Positions 1 to 10,270 of a stretch of 64,000 nucleotides of DNA are shown here, in pieces; positions within the stretch are counted from its first letter, which is position 1, and each line of letters starts with the position of its first letter. The notes under the pieces were generated by a model. It did no database searches and was not told where the DNA came from. It worked only from the letters and a program-made list of their open reading frames with translations. A program made the translations under genes and the position numbers. Origin of the DNA: Chlorocebus sabaeus (taxonomy: Eukaryota > Chordata > Mammalia > Primates > Cercopithecidae); the NCBI RefSeq assembly GCF_047675955.1, contig NC_132909.1, positions 40,413,931 through 40,477,930 of the forward strand. Direction: 5' to 3'.

Positions 1-357
1 GTTCTCACACTGCTGATATAAACACACCAGAGACTGGGAAGAAAAAGAGATTTAATGGACTTAAACAATACCATATGGCTGGGGAGGCCTCACAATCATG
101 GCAGAAGGCAAGGAGAAGCAAGTCATATCTTACATGGATGGTGGCAAGCAAAATCAGAGCTTATACAGGGAAACTCCCATTTTCAAAATCATCAGATCTT
201 GTGAAACTCATTCACTGTCATGAGAACAGTGCAGGAAAGACCTGCCTTCATAATTTAATCACCTCCCTCTGGGTTCCTACCACAACATGTAGAAACTGTG
301 GGAGTTACAATTTAAGATGAGATTTGGGTGGTGACACAGCCAAGCCATATCACTAGT
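1..357 (-). mobile_element. THE1/MST-type (MaLR) solo LTR, minus strand
   Basis: The block reads as the reverse complement of a MaLR LTR. It runs from the 'ttctcacactgct' terminal part, through 'ggctggggaggcctca' and 'caatcatggc', to 'gatttgggtggtgacacagcc', near the other LTR end. Only a few terminal bases seem cut off by the window edge. No internal retroviral sequence adjoins it, so it is a solo LTR. An 81-codon open frame inside it is incidental. Subfamily (THE1 versus MST) is not resolved. Confidence 0.8.
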
Positions 358-1410
358 CCAGAGTAAAAGTTTCTGTATGGTAAGAACCCCATAACTGCTC
401 TACCTATTTTTCTAATGATAATATGAAATGAAAGCAATCAGTTTATCTGTTTTAGTTTCCAGACCTCTTTGTTTTTCACCCAAGTACAAGAAAACTGGGG
501 AAACTGTCATCTGAGTACCAACAAAAATTATCTCTTGTATGAGGGAGAAACAAACACAGAATGACTCATTTCTTTTACACTGAGAAAGAAGTAGAATTAA
601 CCCCTCTTGTCAGCCTGATAAAATTCTCCTCTGGATATTCTCAAATGTTTCAAAGATGGCTAGGTAATTGTGAGAGGGTTCCCAGTTACCCCAGGTTGAC
701 TGCCCAATGATAAGCCAGGCAGAAGAGACAGGCTGATTCTAAATAAAAAATGGAACTGCTCTGGTGGAACTCCAGAACCTGGATCACCTGTCCTGATTCT
801 AGCTCTTGAGTAACAGGAAGGACGAGAATACTCTACTCAAGTCTTGCATTTTACTGGTAGGTATAGCTGTGGTTATGGCTCTGGATACTTTCTGGCCTTG
901 ATCTTTCACTCCTAAGATGCTTGTTTACATTTACAGATTTGGCCATCAGATTCTATTTACTCTCAGAACCTCTCACAGAATGTAGAACATGTAGCAGGTC
1001 ACCGAACTAGATATGAAGAGCTCAAAAAGCCACACTCTCAAAGGAAGGCTTCAAGATGTCTGTGTTGACATTTCACAATGCAGAAAATGCCTCCAGTTAG
1101 TTTTCTGTACATTTTCAATCCAAAGTCTTGGCCTGTCTTGTAAATCCCAGGCAGAGGACAGAACTTATGTGCAGATTCTGGGTGGGATTAACCTCACTCT
1201 GCATTTTGGGTGTTACAGCAAGTAAAGTACAATTGAAAGAGAGGTCCCCTCACAGAAGCTGCTCTTCTAGATAACAGTTTACAGAAATGGAAAAACAGAT
1301 GACACAACATGAATATAAGTAGACAGTTTATTCGGACCAAGCTTGAGGATTTTAACCTGGGAACAAAGATTCTAGTTGTCTGAAATCTATACAGGTACAA
1401 GTGAATTTGT
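358..1410. other. Intergenic/intronic DNA, no recognised feature
   Basis: About 1 kb of moderately AT-rich sequence with no Alu, L1 or coding signature that I recognise. If the zinc-finger exon at about 9.3 kb is active, this lies in its first intron. Confidence 0.5.
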
Positions 1411-1521
1411 GGCTGGGGTGATGGCTTACACCTGTAATCCCAGCACTTTGGGAGGCTGAGGCAGATAGATCACTTGAGGTCACAAGTTCATAACCAGCCT
1501 GGTCAATGTGGTGAAATTCTG
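1411..1521 (+). mobile_element. Alu left-arm fragment
   Basis: A degraded Alu head ('ggctggggtgatggctta') followed by the cctgtaatcccagcac core, ending after 'ggtgaaattctgg'. The right arm and A-tail are missing. Confidence 0.85.
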
Positions 1522-3470
1522 GTAATTCTAGACAGTGTTTGTGAAATAATAAAATAAAAACTTTCTCCAGCCCCAGAGAAACTCCACAATGATAGAACAG
1601 AAAGTATACTGTTTTATTACAAAATTAAACCAGAATAGGACATGCATCGCAGTGAATCTGCTTAAGAGATTGGAAAGACAGAGAAAGAATCACCATAACT
1701 AGTCCAAAAGTAGAAGAATTTACAGCACGATGTCATGTATAGTTCAGCCTAAATTCACTGGTAATTAGGGAGGCCATCCATGTATGCTAATTGGTTATGC
1801 AATAACAAAATAAACTTTTTACATTTTCACGACAGGAGGTAATTTTGAAACTTGAAGCCAGGACCCTGCTGATAAGATAGGCTCTCACTCTCCTACTGAA
1901 ATTGTTGAATAGGGTGTTATGGTTTTGGCTATATGCATTTTAGAGCAATGGCTCTTTACTCCCCGAGGACTGGGTTCGAGCACACTGCTTGTGTTCTCCT
2001 GATGGCCAGGGTCCTCTCTTTACGTCTACCAACTTCCACTGAGACACAGTCCATAACACACAGCTCAAAGCTGCTAGCTCACATCTTACATGAACCCCAA
2101 TGCCACAGCAGCATTCTAGTGTCACATCAGAGAGTGAAGCTTGGGCTGCAGGGAGAAGAGCCTGCAAGGCTCCTTCACAATTTACTCTCAGAAGAACTGC
2201 ACCTTCACAGTAATGGGAATGGGAGCAGTATTTCAGCCTCAGTTTCTATTTATAATGGTGACATTAAAAAAAAAAAATACTGCTAGATTTCCAGCATGAA
2301 TCCAGATAGAGATAGCTCCAAGAATTCTCCGTGTGACAACCCATCTCATTCATAGAGACCATGGGATACTAACAGGGCTTCTGAAACAGACACCCAAAGC
2401 ACTGGAGAGAAAAACAGCTCTCAATCTGAGCAAGATTATATTGAAAGAAAAAATAAGTTAAAAGCATCTTCAAGAAACAACTCAGATTAGATGTAAGACT
2501 AATAAACTTGGTCAGCAGATAGTCCCCCAAAAGGAATTTTTCTCGAAACACTCAGAATGCACAGCTACTCTCAGCATGTCAGCATGAGAAACATGAGCAT
2601 TATGAAAAAAAGGCATGCTCTCAGCAGAATTTTACAAGGGTTCTTTTTCATGTCTTCTGCCCTCCATCTCCTAACCAGTGAATTGGGGATCCATACTGGA
2701 ATACATCTGACGATTTTCACCAGCACTTTTTCATGAAAAACTGGAATCTGACTTTGTTATACAGTGGAATATATTTGAGCTTGCAACATAGCTAACTGAA
2801 GAGTTATTATGGTTTTGGGTCATCACATCACCCATCAGGTTTATTTGTCCTGTAATAGCAGCATTTGAATTTAGTGAAATGAAAGACACAAACCATGTTT
2901 ACCTATAATTATCTCTATTGGATAAATTAATAAGCATGTCAAACTAATATCTACTATAACAATTTTGTAGTGAATTTTCCTTGGATATTAGCTATAAATA
3001 TCTAAGTATAATAATTTTAAAGTACTTGTCATAATGTATGTAGAACTTTAAAAATATCTATAACCACAATTCAGTTAAAACACTTTATAGTTCAAGAGTA
3101 TAAATAACAATATTAAAATGACTAATTAAGGGATTTATTCAAATATTGTGGCCTTCTATTCATACTATTGTACAAAATGTTATCTAATTTATGTGAATGC
3201 AAGTTGTCTACAAACACTACACCTAACTATACTAATTGTACTGAAGTAACAGAAACCAAGGTACACCTACAGACTCCACTATTTAGTGAATAAACTGAAC
3301 TGTTCTTGCCTTTGCAGTGTAAGTATTTCAGTCTGCAAATATGAGATAATTACCTTGGATAATCAGTTTTCTGTCAAAAAAATTTACTGAGTATCCTTTT
3401 AATTCTTTACCATTCTGTGTTGCAAAATTTAATCTTATCTTTGTGCTCAACTTTTGTGTGCTCTTAAAGT
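1522..3470. other. AT-rich DNA, no firm repeat assignment
   Basis: Two kilobases with no recognised Alu or L1. The part at about 1,550-2,230 is less AT-rich than the rest and reads like an old interspersed element, but I cannot name it. The 117-codon open frame at 1,933-2,286 has no domain signature. Confidence 0.4.
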
Positions 3471-3482
3471 AAGCTTTAAACA

Positions 3483-3771
3483 GCAAGGTGTGGTGGCTCA
3501 TGCTTGTAATCCCAGCACTTTGGGAGGCCAAGGCGGGTGGATCACCTAAAGTCAGGAGTTCGGGACTAGCCTGGCCAGCATGGCAAAACCCCATCTCCAC
3601 TAAAAATACAAAAAAGTAGTCGGGGGTGGTGGCAGGAGCCTCTAATCCCAGCTACTTGAATGGCTGAGGCAGGAAAATCACTTGAACTGAGAGGTGGAGG
3701 TTGCAGGGAGCTCAGATCGTGTCATTTTATTTCAGCCTGGGTGACAAAAGTGAAACTCTGTCTAAAAAAAA
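3483..3771 (+). mobile_element. Alu element with 12-bp target-site duplication
   Basis: A full-length two-arm Alu ending in a short A-tail. The direct repeat aagctttaaaca flanks it at 3,471-3,482 and 3,772-3,783. Confidence 0.95.
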
Positions 3772-3783
3772 AAGCTTTAAACA

Positions 3784-4273
3784 AATTTGTGTCTATTTTA
3801 AAAGACTAAAAAACAAACAAAAAAGCAAACAAACAAACAAAAAAACCTTTGCCAAAGCAAAAACAAAGCAATGGTTCTGAGGTCCTAGATGAAGACAATT
3901 CTGAGTCAGAAAGAATAACAAAAGGTTTATATAGCTGTTACTATGATTTACATATATTTCCAAAAAGCAGAGAAAACTATCTACGTGTAATCTAAAGGTT
4001 TAAAAAAAAAAAAAAAAAAAAAGAGAGACATGAATGAAATATCCTCCTTTACTTTCAGGTAAGAGAATAAAGCCTCTTATCTTTAATTTATAATTTTTTC
4101 TACAACAGCCAAGTCTCTGGACATGTTCTTGAACACTTGACATCTGAATTTCAGTAGACACTGGATGCAGACATCTAAGATGTAGCCTTGGGCATACTGT
4201 GTGCACTTGAAAGAATGTTTATGGAAAAAAAGCTATTAAAAATCCATGCATGCAAATGAAAAAAATGAGTTCT
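3784..4273. other. AT-rich DNA with A-rich simple sequence
   Basis: Contains (CAAA)-rich sequence at about 3,805-3,860 and an A20 run near 4,003. No gene or mobile element recognised. Confidence 0.5.
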
Positions 4274-4568
4274 GCTGGGCATGGCAGCTCATGCCTGTAA
4301 TCCTAGCACTTTGAGTGGCTGAGGCAGGTGGATCACGAGGTCAGGAGTTCAAGACCAGTCTGACCAACATGGTGAAACCTGGTCTCTATTAAAAATACAA
4401 AAATTAGCCGGGCGTGGTGGCACGCTCCTGTCATCCCAGCTGCCCAGGAGGCTGAAGCAGCAGGAGAATCTCTTGAACTCAGGAGGCAGAGGTTGCAGTG
4501 AGCTGAGATCGCGCCACGACACTCTAGCCTGGGTGACAGAGTGAGATTCCGTCACAAACACACACACA
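4274..4568 (+). mobile_element. Alu element
   Basis: A two-arm Alu with an ACACAC-rich tail. It sits immediately upstream of the old L1 segment that begins near 4,590. Confidence 0.93.
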
Positions 4569-5564
4569 AAAGTTCTTAGAGAACTATGAAGAGACTTAGA
4601 TTCTGACTCCTACGACACCCCACATACACTATTAGACAGATCATCGAGGCAGAAAATTAACAGAGATATCAGAACTAAACCCTTGACCAAATAGTCCTAA
4701 TAGACATCTACAACATTCTCCATCTGAAATCAACACAGTATACATTCTTCTCACCACCACGTGTCAAATACTGTAAAACTGACCACACAATCAGAAATAA
4801 AACAATTATCAGCAAATTTAATAATCCCCATATCATACCAAACATATTCTTAGGCCACAGCTTGATAAATATATAATTCAACACCAAGAAAATGACTTGA
4901 AATTATACAATTACATGGAAATTAAAGAATCTGCATGTGAATGACCTTTGAATAAATAATGAAATTAAGGTAGAAATTAAGAAGTTTTTTGAAACAAATG
5001 GGAACGAAGATACAACATACTAGAATCTGCAACACAGCTAAGACAGTGGTAAGAGGGAAATCTATAGCACTTTTTGATGCTCACATCAGAAAGTTAGAAA
5101 GACGTCAATATAACGACCTAACATCATAAATAAAAGAATGAAAGAAACAAGAGAAAACCAACTCCTAAGCTAGCAGAAGACAAGAATATCTGAACTGAAG
5201 GAGATTTAGACATGAAAAGTCATACAAATAAGAAATCTATTGAGTTAAATCTTTTGAAAAAGTTAATAAGATAAACCACTAATAAGATTAGTGAAAAAAT
5301 AAGATCCAAATAAACACAATTAGAAATGACAAAAGGGACATTACCACTGACCCCACAAAAATATGAATAAGTATTGAAGTCTACTATAAACATCTCTATG
5401 CAAACTAGAAAATCTCAAAAAAAAAAAATGGATAAATTTCTGGAAAAATCCATCTTCCCATAACTAAACAAAAACAACAAAATGAATCAGCAAATAGACC
5501 AATAACAAGCTCCAAAATTGAAATAGTAGTAAACAGACTACCAACCAAAAGAAAGCCCAGGACT

Positions 5565-5862
5565 GGCCGAGTATGCTGGCTCATGCCTGTAATCCCAGCA
5601 CTTTGGGAAGCAGAGGTGGTAGGATCACCTGAGGTTAGGAGTTCGAGACCAGCCTGGCCAATGTTGTGAAATACTGTCTCTACTACAAATACAAAAATTA
5701 GCCGGGCATGGTGGCACTAGCCTGTAGTCCTGGCTACTCCGGAGGTTGAGGCAGGAGAACTGCTTGAACCTGGGAGGCAGAGGCTGCAGTGAGCCGAAAT
5801 CCCACCACTGCATTTCAGCCTGGGCAACAGAGCGAGACTCCATCTGGGAAAAAAAGAAAGAA
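5565..5862 (+). mobile_element. Alu inserted in the old L1
   Basis: A full Alu with an A-rich tail. The near-identical flanks 'gaaagcccaggac' (5,551-5,563) and 'gaaaatccaggac' (5,859-5,871) are its target-site duplication, and L1 sequence continues on either side. Confidence 0.93.
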
Positions 5863-6000
5863 AATCCAGGACCAGATAGATTCGCAGCTGAATTCTTACT
5901 AATGTACAAAGAAAAACCAGTATTATATCTTATAAAACTATTTTTAAAAATTGAGAAGGGACTCCTCCCCAACTCATTGTATAAAAACGGCATCATTCTA

Positions 6001-6301
6001 TTTATTTATTTATTTATTTATATTTTGAGATGGAGTCTCATTCTGTTGCCAGGCTGGAGTGCAGTGGCGCGATCTGGGCTCACTGCAACCTCCACCTCCA
6101 AGGTTCAAGCGATTCTACCGCCTCAGCCTCCCAAAGTGCTGGGATTACAGGCGTGCGCCACCACACCCAGTTATTTTTTGTTTTTTAGTAGAGAGGATTT
6201 CACCATGTTGGTCAAGATAGTCTCCATCTCTTGACCTCGTGATCCACCCACCTCAGCCTCCCAAAGTGCTGGAATTACATGCGTGAGTCACTGCTCCCAG
6301 C
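6001..6301 (-). mobile_element. Alu (minus) with TTTA microsatellite tail, inserted in the old L1
   Basis: A reverse-strand Alu whose former A-tail has become a (TTTA)n run at 6,001-6,022. Target-site duplication: aacggcatcattcta (5,986-6,000) and aacagcatcattcta (6,302-6,316). L1 ORF2 resumes after it. Confidence 0.95.
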
Positions 6302-7043
6302 AACAGCATCATTCTAATACCAAAATCTGGCAGAGATAAAACAAAAAAAGAAAACTTCAGGCTAATATCCTTGATGAACATTGATGTAAAAATCTTCAAC
6401 AAAATACTAGCAAACCAAATCCAGCAGCACATTAAAAAGCTAATTCACTATGATCAAGTAGATTGTATCCCTGGGATGCAAGGTTTGTTCAACAGACACA
6501 AATCAGTATGTGTGATTAATCAGATAAACAAACTACAGATAAAAACCACAAAATTATTTCAATAGATACAGAAAAAGTTTTCAATAAAAGTTAATATCCT
6601 TCACGTTTAAAACCCTCAACAAACTTGGCATTGAAGGTAAATAGTTCAAAATAATGAGTTATCTATGACAAACCCACAGCCAACATACTGAATGGACACA
6701 AGCTGGAAGCATTCCTTCTTGAAAACTGGCACAAGAGAAGAATGCGTCCTCTCACCCCTACTATTCAACATAAAATTGGAAGTCCTGGCCAGAGCATTCA
6801 GGCAAGAGAAAGAAATAAAATACATCCAAACAGGAAGAGAGGAAATCAAACAATCTCTGTTTGCAGATGATTCTTTTTCTTTTTATAAAATTTAGCATTA
6901 AACTCAGAAATTAAGAAAACAGGATATAGAACAGAGATATTCACTGTCACAAATTTGCCCTGCAAAAATAACAACCGACGTTTTCATAAATCTTGTAACT
7001 CATCCATTATCTACAATATTTTCTTATAAAAGTTATGCATTTT

Positions 7044-7348
7044 CTTTTTTTTTTTTTTTTTTTTTTGAGACAGAGTCTCCCTCTGTCGCCCAGGCTGGAG
7101 TGCAGTGGCGCGATCCTGGCTCACTGCAAGCTCCGCCTCCCGAGTTCAGGCCATTCTCCTGCCTCAGCCTCTGGAGTAGCTGGGACTGCAGGCGCCCGCC
7201 ACTAAGTCCGGCTAATTTTTTTGTATTCTTAGTAGAGACGGGGTTTCACTGTGTTAGCCAGGATGCTCTCGATCTCCTGACCTCGTGATCTGCCCGCCTG
7301 GGCCTCCCAAAGTGCTGGGATTACAGGAGTGAGCCACTGCTCCCAGCA
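7044..7348 (-). mobile_element. Alu (minus), AluY-like
   Basis: A long T-run followed by a well preserved reverse Alu. The 'gtgttagccaggatg' and 'cctcgtgatctgcccgcc' stretches are typical of AluY. Confidence 0.93.
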
Positions 7349-7824
7349 AAATGCATGCAGTTTCTACAGCCAAAATGGCATAGAGATTTTACCTATTCTT
7401 TTATTTGATAGCATTCTAAAAGCTAAGTCTTGAAATCCTATTCAAAACCACCCAGCCCACCCCTCCCACAAGAAAAAAAAACCTTACAGAAAAAGAGAAA
7501 CATAAACGAGAATTTCAAACAACTGAAATGTATGATTAATTATTTTCGAAACTCACCTCTTTTGTGCCCTCGCAGGAGACACTGCAGTATGTCCCCGCTA
7601 AGTGCCCCAAGTGCATTTTACTTTGCAAGTTTTTTTTGCACCATCTCACTGGGGTCAGGTTGCTTTTGTTTTTTATTTTTTGTCTTTTAGGATACTATTT
7701 TTTTCAGGAATCTCAGAGAATCCAAGGGGCAGAAATCATTTCTGTTTTTCCCTCAATACCAGCATAAGATTGGCTGACCTGAAACGTGTCTCTAAGAAAG
7801 GGAAGCTAGGTTGGGTGAAGACAA
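7349..7824. other. Unassigned DNA next to the duplicated block
   Basis: No recognised repeat or gene. Short overlapping open frames at 7,430-7,952 are T-rich and show no domain. The segment borders the zinc-finger-associated duplication that begins near 7,820. Confidence 0.4.
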
Positions 7825-8967
7825 TCTTAATGTCTCAAGTGGTTAGCTTTTCAAAGCAAGAGTACACCAGGAGATTCCTCTTAGCCCCAGGGCATCCATC
7901 TGCTCTCCTGAGAGACTGCACTTTATACCTCTTGTCCTGTGAGAAAAAATGACCCAGAAGCTAATAATCATCAAACACTCTAGCGACATATCCATGGTGT
8001 GTACCCTGGTTTATTCACAGCCAGTACTGAAAACCAGGATCAGGAAAAAGCTGAAGGGTGGCTGACGATACATCAGCCCATCAAGATTAAAAAACAAAAA
8101 CAAACAAAAAAATTGACTGCAAAACATTTTCATAAGATCTCTGTGCAGGAAGACAAAAGAAAAAGGCACAAAGATTTTTTTTACAATACAGTGTCAGGGA
8201 AATATTTTTTGGTTTATTTTCTAGGGCAATATTTACAAACAGAAAGCAAATCTTTTTAAATGTCCCACCCAATGGTTTGTCAAAAAATAAAATATAGTAT
8301 CAAAAGTCTACACTAAAGGATAAATAGTGAATAATGTGAATTAGAGAAGGAAAGTTGGCATTTGGGATAATCAGAAGAAACTGGAAATTTAGTATTTTAC
8401 TGCAAGTCAGAATTAAGCTGGAGGGGTTGAGGGGTAGACGTGAGACTCCGTTTGAGAAACAAGGAAAAAAAAATGCAGATCTGTCCCCTGTCGAGTGTGA
8501 ATATAGTTAAGTAACAGGCAATTCGAGGTATGTGGCTGCGATGCCTGGATTCCTACTTAAAAAAAAAAAAAATGTAACTCAAATGTATTTTTTTGTAAAT
8601 TACTACATTGGGGAAAACAAAATTTAGGCGTAACAAACTATAAACTGCCTATTAAGCTCTGATTATATAATCAGAAAATGTGTACCCTATAGATGCTAAT
8701 TTAGAAACTATGTAACTGTACCTAACCGATTTCTGAATTTGGGTTTCTGCATCATGCATCTTCTAAAAGTCTTTCCTTCAAGCTCGTCCCATGGATAACA
8801 ACTACACCCCAAAGCTGGGTGCTCTACAATTTTAGAATCACTCTTTAATTAAATTCGTTAATATTTTGGCGGTGACTCCCATAACTTTTTAACAGAAGGA
8901 AAAAGGAATTGGGAACGCCATGGACCAAGGCTCTTCCCATTCATGAACCCGCATCCCTAGTCAGGAT

Positions 8968-9034
8968 TCTCCCCCGACGATCCTCCCTGGTACCTGCACA
9001 ATCTCCCCTGACGATCCTCCCTGGTCCCTGCACA
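8968..9034. repeat. 34-bp tandem duplication in the CpG-rich intron start
   Basis: Two adjacent near-identical units, each containing 'gacgatcctccctggt' and ending 'cctgcaca' (8,968-9,000 and 9,002-9,034). The paralogous block near 43,520 has a single diverged equivalent, so this duplication appears specific to copy 1. Confidence 0.85.
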
Positions 9035-9141
9035 ATCTGGGAGAGACGCGGCGCTGCGGGTGCAGAGCTGCCCAGAGAGGGCTCCAGGCCAGGGCGCACA
9101 TTGCAGGGAAGAGAGGACGCCCGGGCCCAGCTGTCAGCGCA

Positions 9142-9153
9142 GCCGCCATCTTA
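9142..9153 (-). promoter_or_regulatory. YY1-type site downstream of exon 1
   Basis: gccgccatctta on the plus strand (taagatggcggc on the minus) fits the YY1 core AAGATGGCGGC. It lies about 150 bp inside intron 1, and the paralogous site is conserved in copy 2 at 43,663-43,674. Confidence 0.65.
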
Positions 9154-9304
9154 TGGCTGAAGGGGACTGAGGCCGAGCTGGGCAAGAACTCGGGCGCAGT
9201 TTGTGAAGCTGACTGCGGTGAGGCCTGAGTCCCGCCACAGCCACTTCCCACTGGTTCCAACCAGCCCCGTTCCCTCTCTCGGGATGTCAGACCGGCACTC
9301 TCAC

Positions 9305-9460
9305 CATTTCTAGGCTTCTAGGGGGCACTGGCGTCTTAGCTGTGGATCTCCCAATACCCGCAGTTCGCAGGGCTACAGAGGCTGGGCCTCTAGCAGCAGA
9401 GTACACAAAACAGACGACAGACGAGGCCTGCAGCTTCTGCTGCAGGAAGACAAAGACCGC
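9305..9460 (-). other. Exon 1 of a KRAB zinc-finger gene: 5' UTR and start codon
   Basis: On the minus strand the sequence runs from about 'tctttgtcttcctgcag' through 'gaggcccagcctctgt' and 'gggagatccacagctaagac' to 'agcctagaaATG|gtgaga'. This is the first exon of the ZNF91-like KRAB C2H2 family, whose exon 1 contributes only the initiator methionine and splices to the KRAB-A exon. The start codon occupies 9,307-9,305 and the donor GT 9,304-9,303. Both look functional. No KRAB-A exon was found between here and position 1, so the first intron would exceed 9.3 kb. Products of this family are nuclear DNA-binding repressors acting through TRIM28; that is family knowledge. Which family member this is, and whether it is an intact gene or a detached first exon, cannot be told here. 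The 5' end is estimated. Confidence 0.75.
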
Positions 9461-9468
9461 GCCAAATC

Positions 9469-9475
9469 CCGGAAG
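9469..9475 (-). promoter_or_regulatory. ETS-type CCGGAAG motif near the transcription start
   Basis: ccggaag on the plus strand (cttccgg on the minus) just upstream of the presumed exon start. It is conserved in copy 2 at 43,998-44,004. The reading as an ETS-family site is from the motif alone. Confidence 0.4.
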
Positions 9476-9504
9476 CCGCCAAGTCTGCTCCAGCTGCGTG
9501 CCTG

Positions 9505-9530
9505 ATTGGACGGTCCCTATCCCTGATTGG
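9505..9530 (-). promoter_or_regulatory. Paired CCAAT boxes
   Basis: attgg at 9,505-9,509 and 9,526-9,530 gives two CCAAT boxes on the minus strand, about 21 bp apart and upstream of exon 1. The pair is also present in copy 2. Such NF-Y sites are common in CpG-island promoters. Confidence 0.65.
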
Positions 9531-9543
9531 ATAACGTTTAAGG

Positions 9544-9558
9544 CCCCGCCCCTTCCGG
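9544..9558 (-). promoter_or_regulatory. GC box followed by ETS-type site
   Basis: ccccgcccc (9,544-9,552) fits an Sp1/KLF GC box, and cttccgg follows at 9,552-9,558. The corresponding sequence in copy 2 no longer contains either motif. Confidence 0.55.
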
Positions 9559-9756
9559 CCCTGAGTGACAGAAGATGTGATGAGATGCTGGGCCGAATGA
9601 AGAGCAAGAGGGTAGGCTGCAGCCTTTCCGGGCAGAGCTTCCTCCCTGAACTGAGCCAGGCCCACCCCAGAGGGTATTGCCTTTAACCTTCTGTGTAAGA
9701 TCATATGCATTTATAAATAGTATGATATATGAATGTTCACAAATCAAAAGAATATA

Positions 9757-10033
9757 GACCGCGCGCGGTGGCTCATGCCTGTAACCCCAGCACTTTGGGG
9801 GGCCGAGGCGGGTGGATCATCTGAGGTCAGGAATTTGAGACCAGTCTGGTCATCAAGTGAAACCCCATCTCTACTAAAAATAAAAATAAAAAACAGTAGC
9901 TGGGCGTGGTGGACTGCGCCTGTAATCCCAGCTACTTGGAGGCTGAGGCAGGAGAATCATTTGAACCCGGGAGGTGGAGGTTGCAATGAGCCGAGATCAT
10001 GCCACTGCACTCCAGTCTGGTGACAGAGTGAGA
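9757..10033 (+). mobile_element. Alu whose tail has become a purine microsatellite
   Basis: A full two-arm Alu starting 'gcgcgcggtggctcatgcc'. Its A-tail is replaced by the GGGA/GAAA/GGAA tract that follows at 10,033-10,270. Confidence 0.93.
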
Positions 10034-10034
10034 T

Positions 10035-10270
10035 GAAGGAAGGAAGGGAGGGAGGGAGGGAGGAAGGGGGGTAGGGGGGGGAGGGAGGGAGGGAGGGAGG
10101 AGAGAGGAAGGAGGGAGATGAAAGAAAGAAAGAAAGAAAAGAAAGAGAGAAAGAAAAGAAAGAAGGAAAAGAAGGGAGGGAGGAAGAGAGAAAGAGAAAG
10201 AAAGAAAAGAAAGAGGGAAGGAAGGAAGGAAGGAAGGAAGGAAGGAAGGAAGGAAGGAAGGAAGGAAGGA
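10035..10270. repeat. Near-pure purine microsatellite: (GGGA)n, (GAAA)n and (GGAA)13
   Basis: About 235 bp almost free of pyrimidines on the plus strand. It runs from G-rich (GGGA)n at 10,044-10,100 to GAAA/GAAAA blocks and then 13 uninterrupted GGAA copies at 10,216-10,267. It begins about 575 bp upstream of exon 1 of the leftward zinc-finger promoter. Confidence 0.97.

Larger units (their letters stand above)
4590..6920 (+). mobile_element. Old LINE-1 ORF2 fragment, broken and Alu-interrupted
   Basis: Sense-strand L1 ORF2 sequence from the late endonuclease region into the reverse transcriptase. It runs 4,590-5,563, resumes 5,864-6,000, and resumes again at 6,302. Frames recognisable as ORF2 include 'MNIDVKIFNKILANQIQQHI' (6,374 on) and the finger/palm stretch 6,692-6,895 with 'GTREECVLSPLLFN' and the catalytic motif as 'FADDSF'. 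The frame is broken many times and both ends are missing. Divergence suggests an older L1 (L1PB/L1M age). It is not retrotransposition-competent. Confidence 0.9.
7820..9575. repeat. Direct segmental duplication, copy 1 (zinc-finger promoter block)
   Basis: This block is paralogous to 42,500-44,100 in the same orientation. Shared stretches include 'aagtggttagctttt' (near 7,838 and 42,516), 'gagaaaaaatgacccag' against 'taagaaatgacccag' (near 7,950 and 42,625), the CpG-rich intron start, exon 1, and the CCAAT pair. The copies differ by many substitutions and indels, so the duplication is old. Copy 1 keeps the intact start codon and donor. Confidence 0.85.
8890..9600 (-). promoter_or_regulatory. 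CpG-rich promoter region of a KRAB zinc-finger gene, reading leftward
   Basis: A GC- and CpG-rich island in otherwise AT-rich DNA. Read on the minus strand, the order is GC box and two CCAAT boxes, an exon ending in ATG|gtgaga, then a GC-rich intron start with a YY1-type motif. This is the arrangement of promoters in the primate ZNF91-like clusters. The gene body (KRAB and zinc-finger exons) must lie beyond position 1, because no KRAB or C2H2 sequence was found in the window. Confidence 0.8.

Noticed and set aside
1933..2286. 117-codon plus-strand frame
   Set aside because: No recognisable domain or splice context. It lies in unassigned, probably old repeat-derived DNA and ends in an A-run.
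5746..6234. 162-codon plus-strand frame
   Set aside because: It joins Alu, old L1 ORF2 and another Alu by chance. Only the middle part is L1-derived.
1..9304. KRAB-A, KRAB-B or C2H2 exons downstream of exon 1
   Set aside because: I looked on the minus strand for the KRAB box and for repeated C2H2 linkers and saw none; only repeats and unassigned DNA are present.
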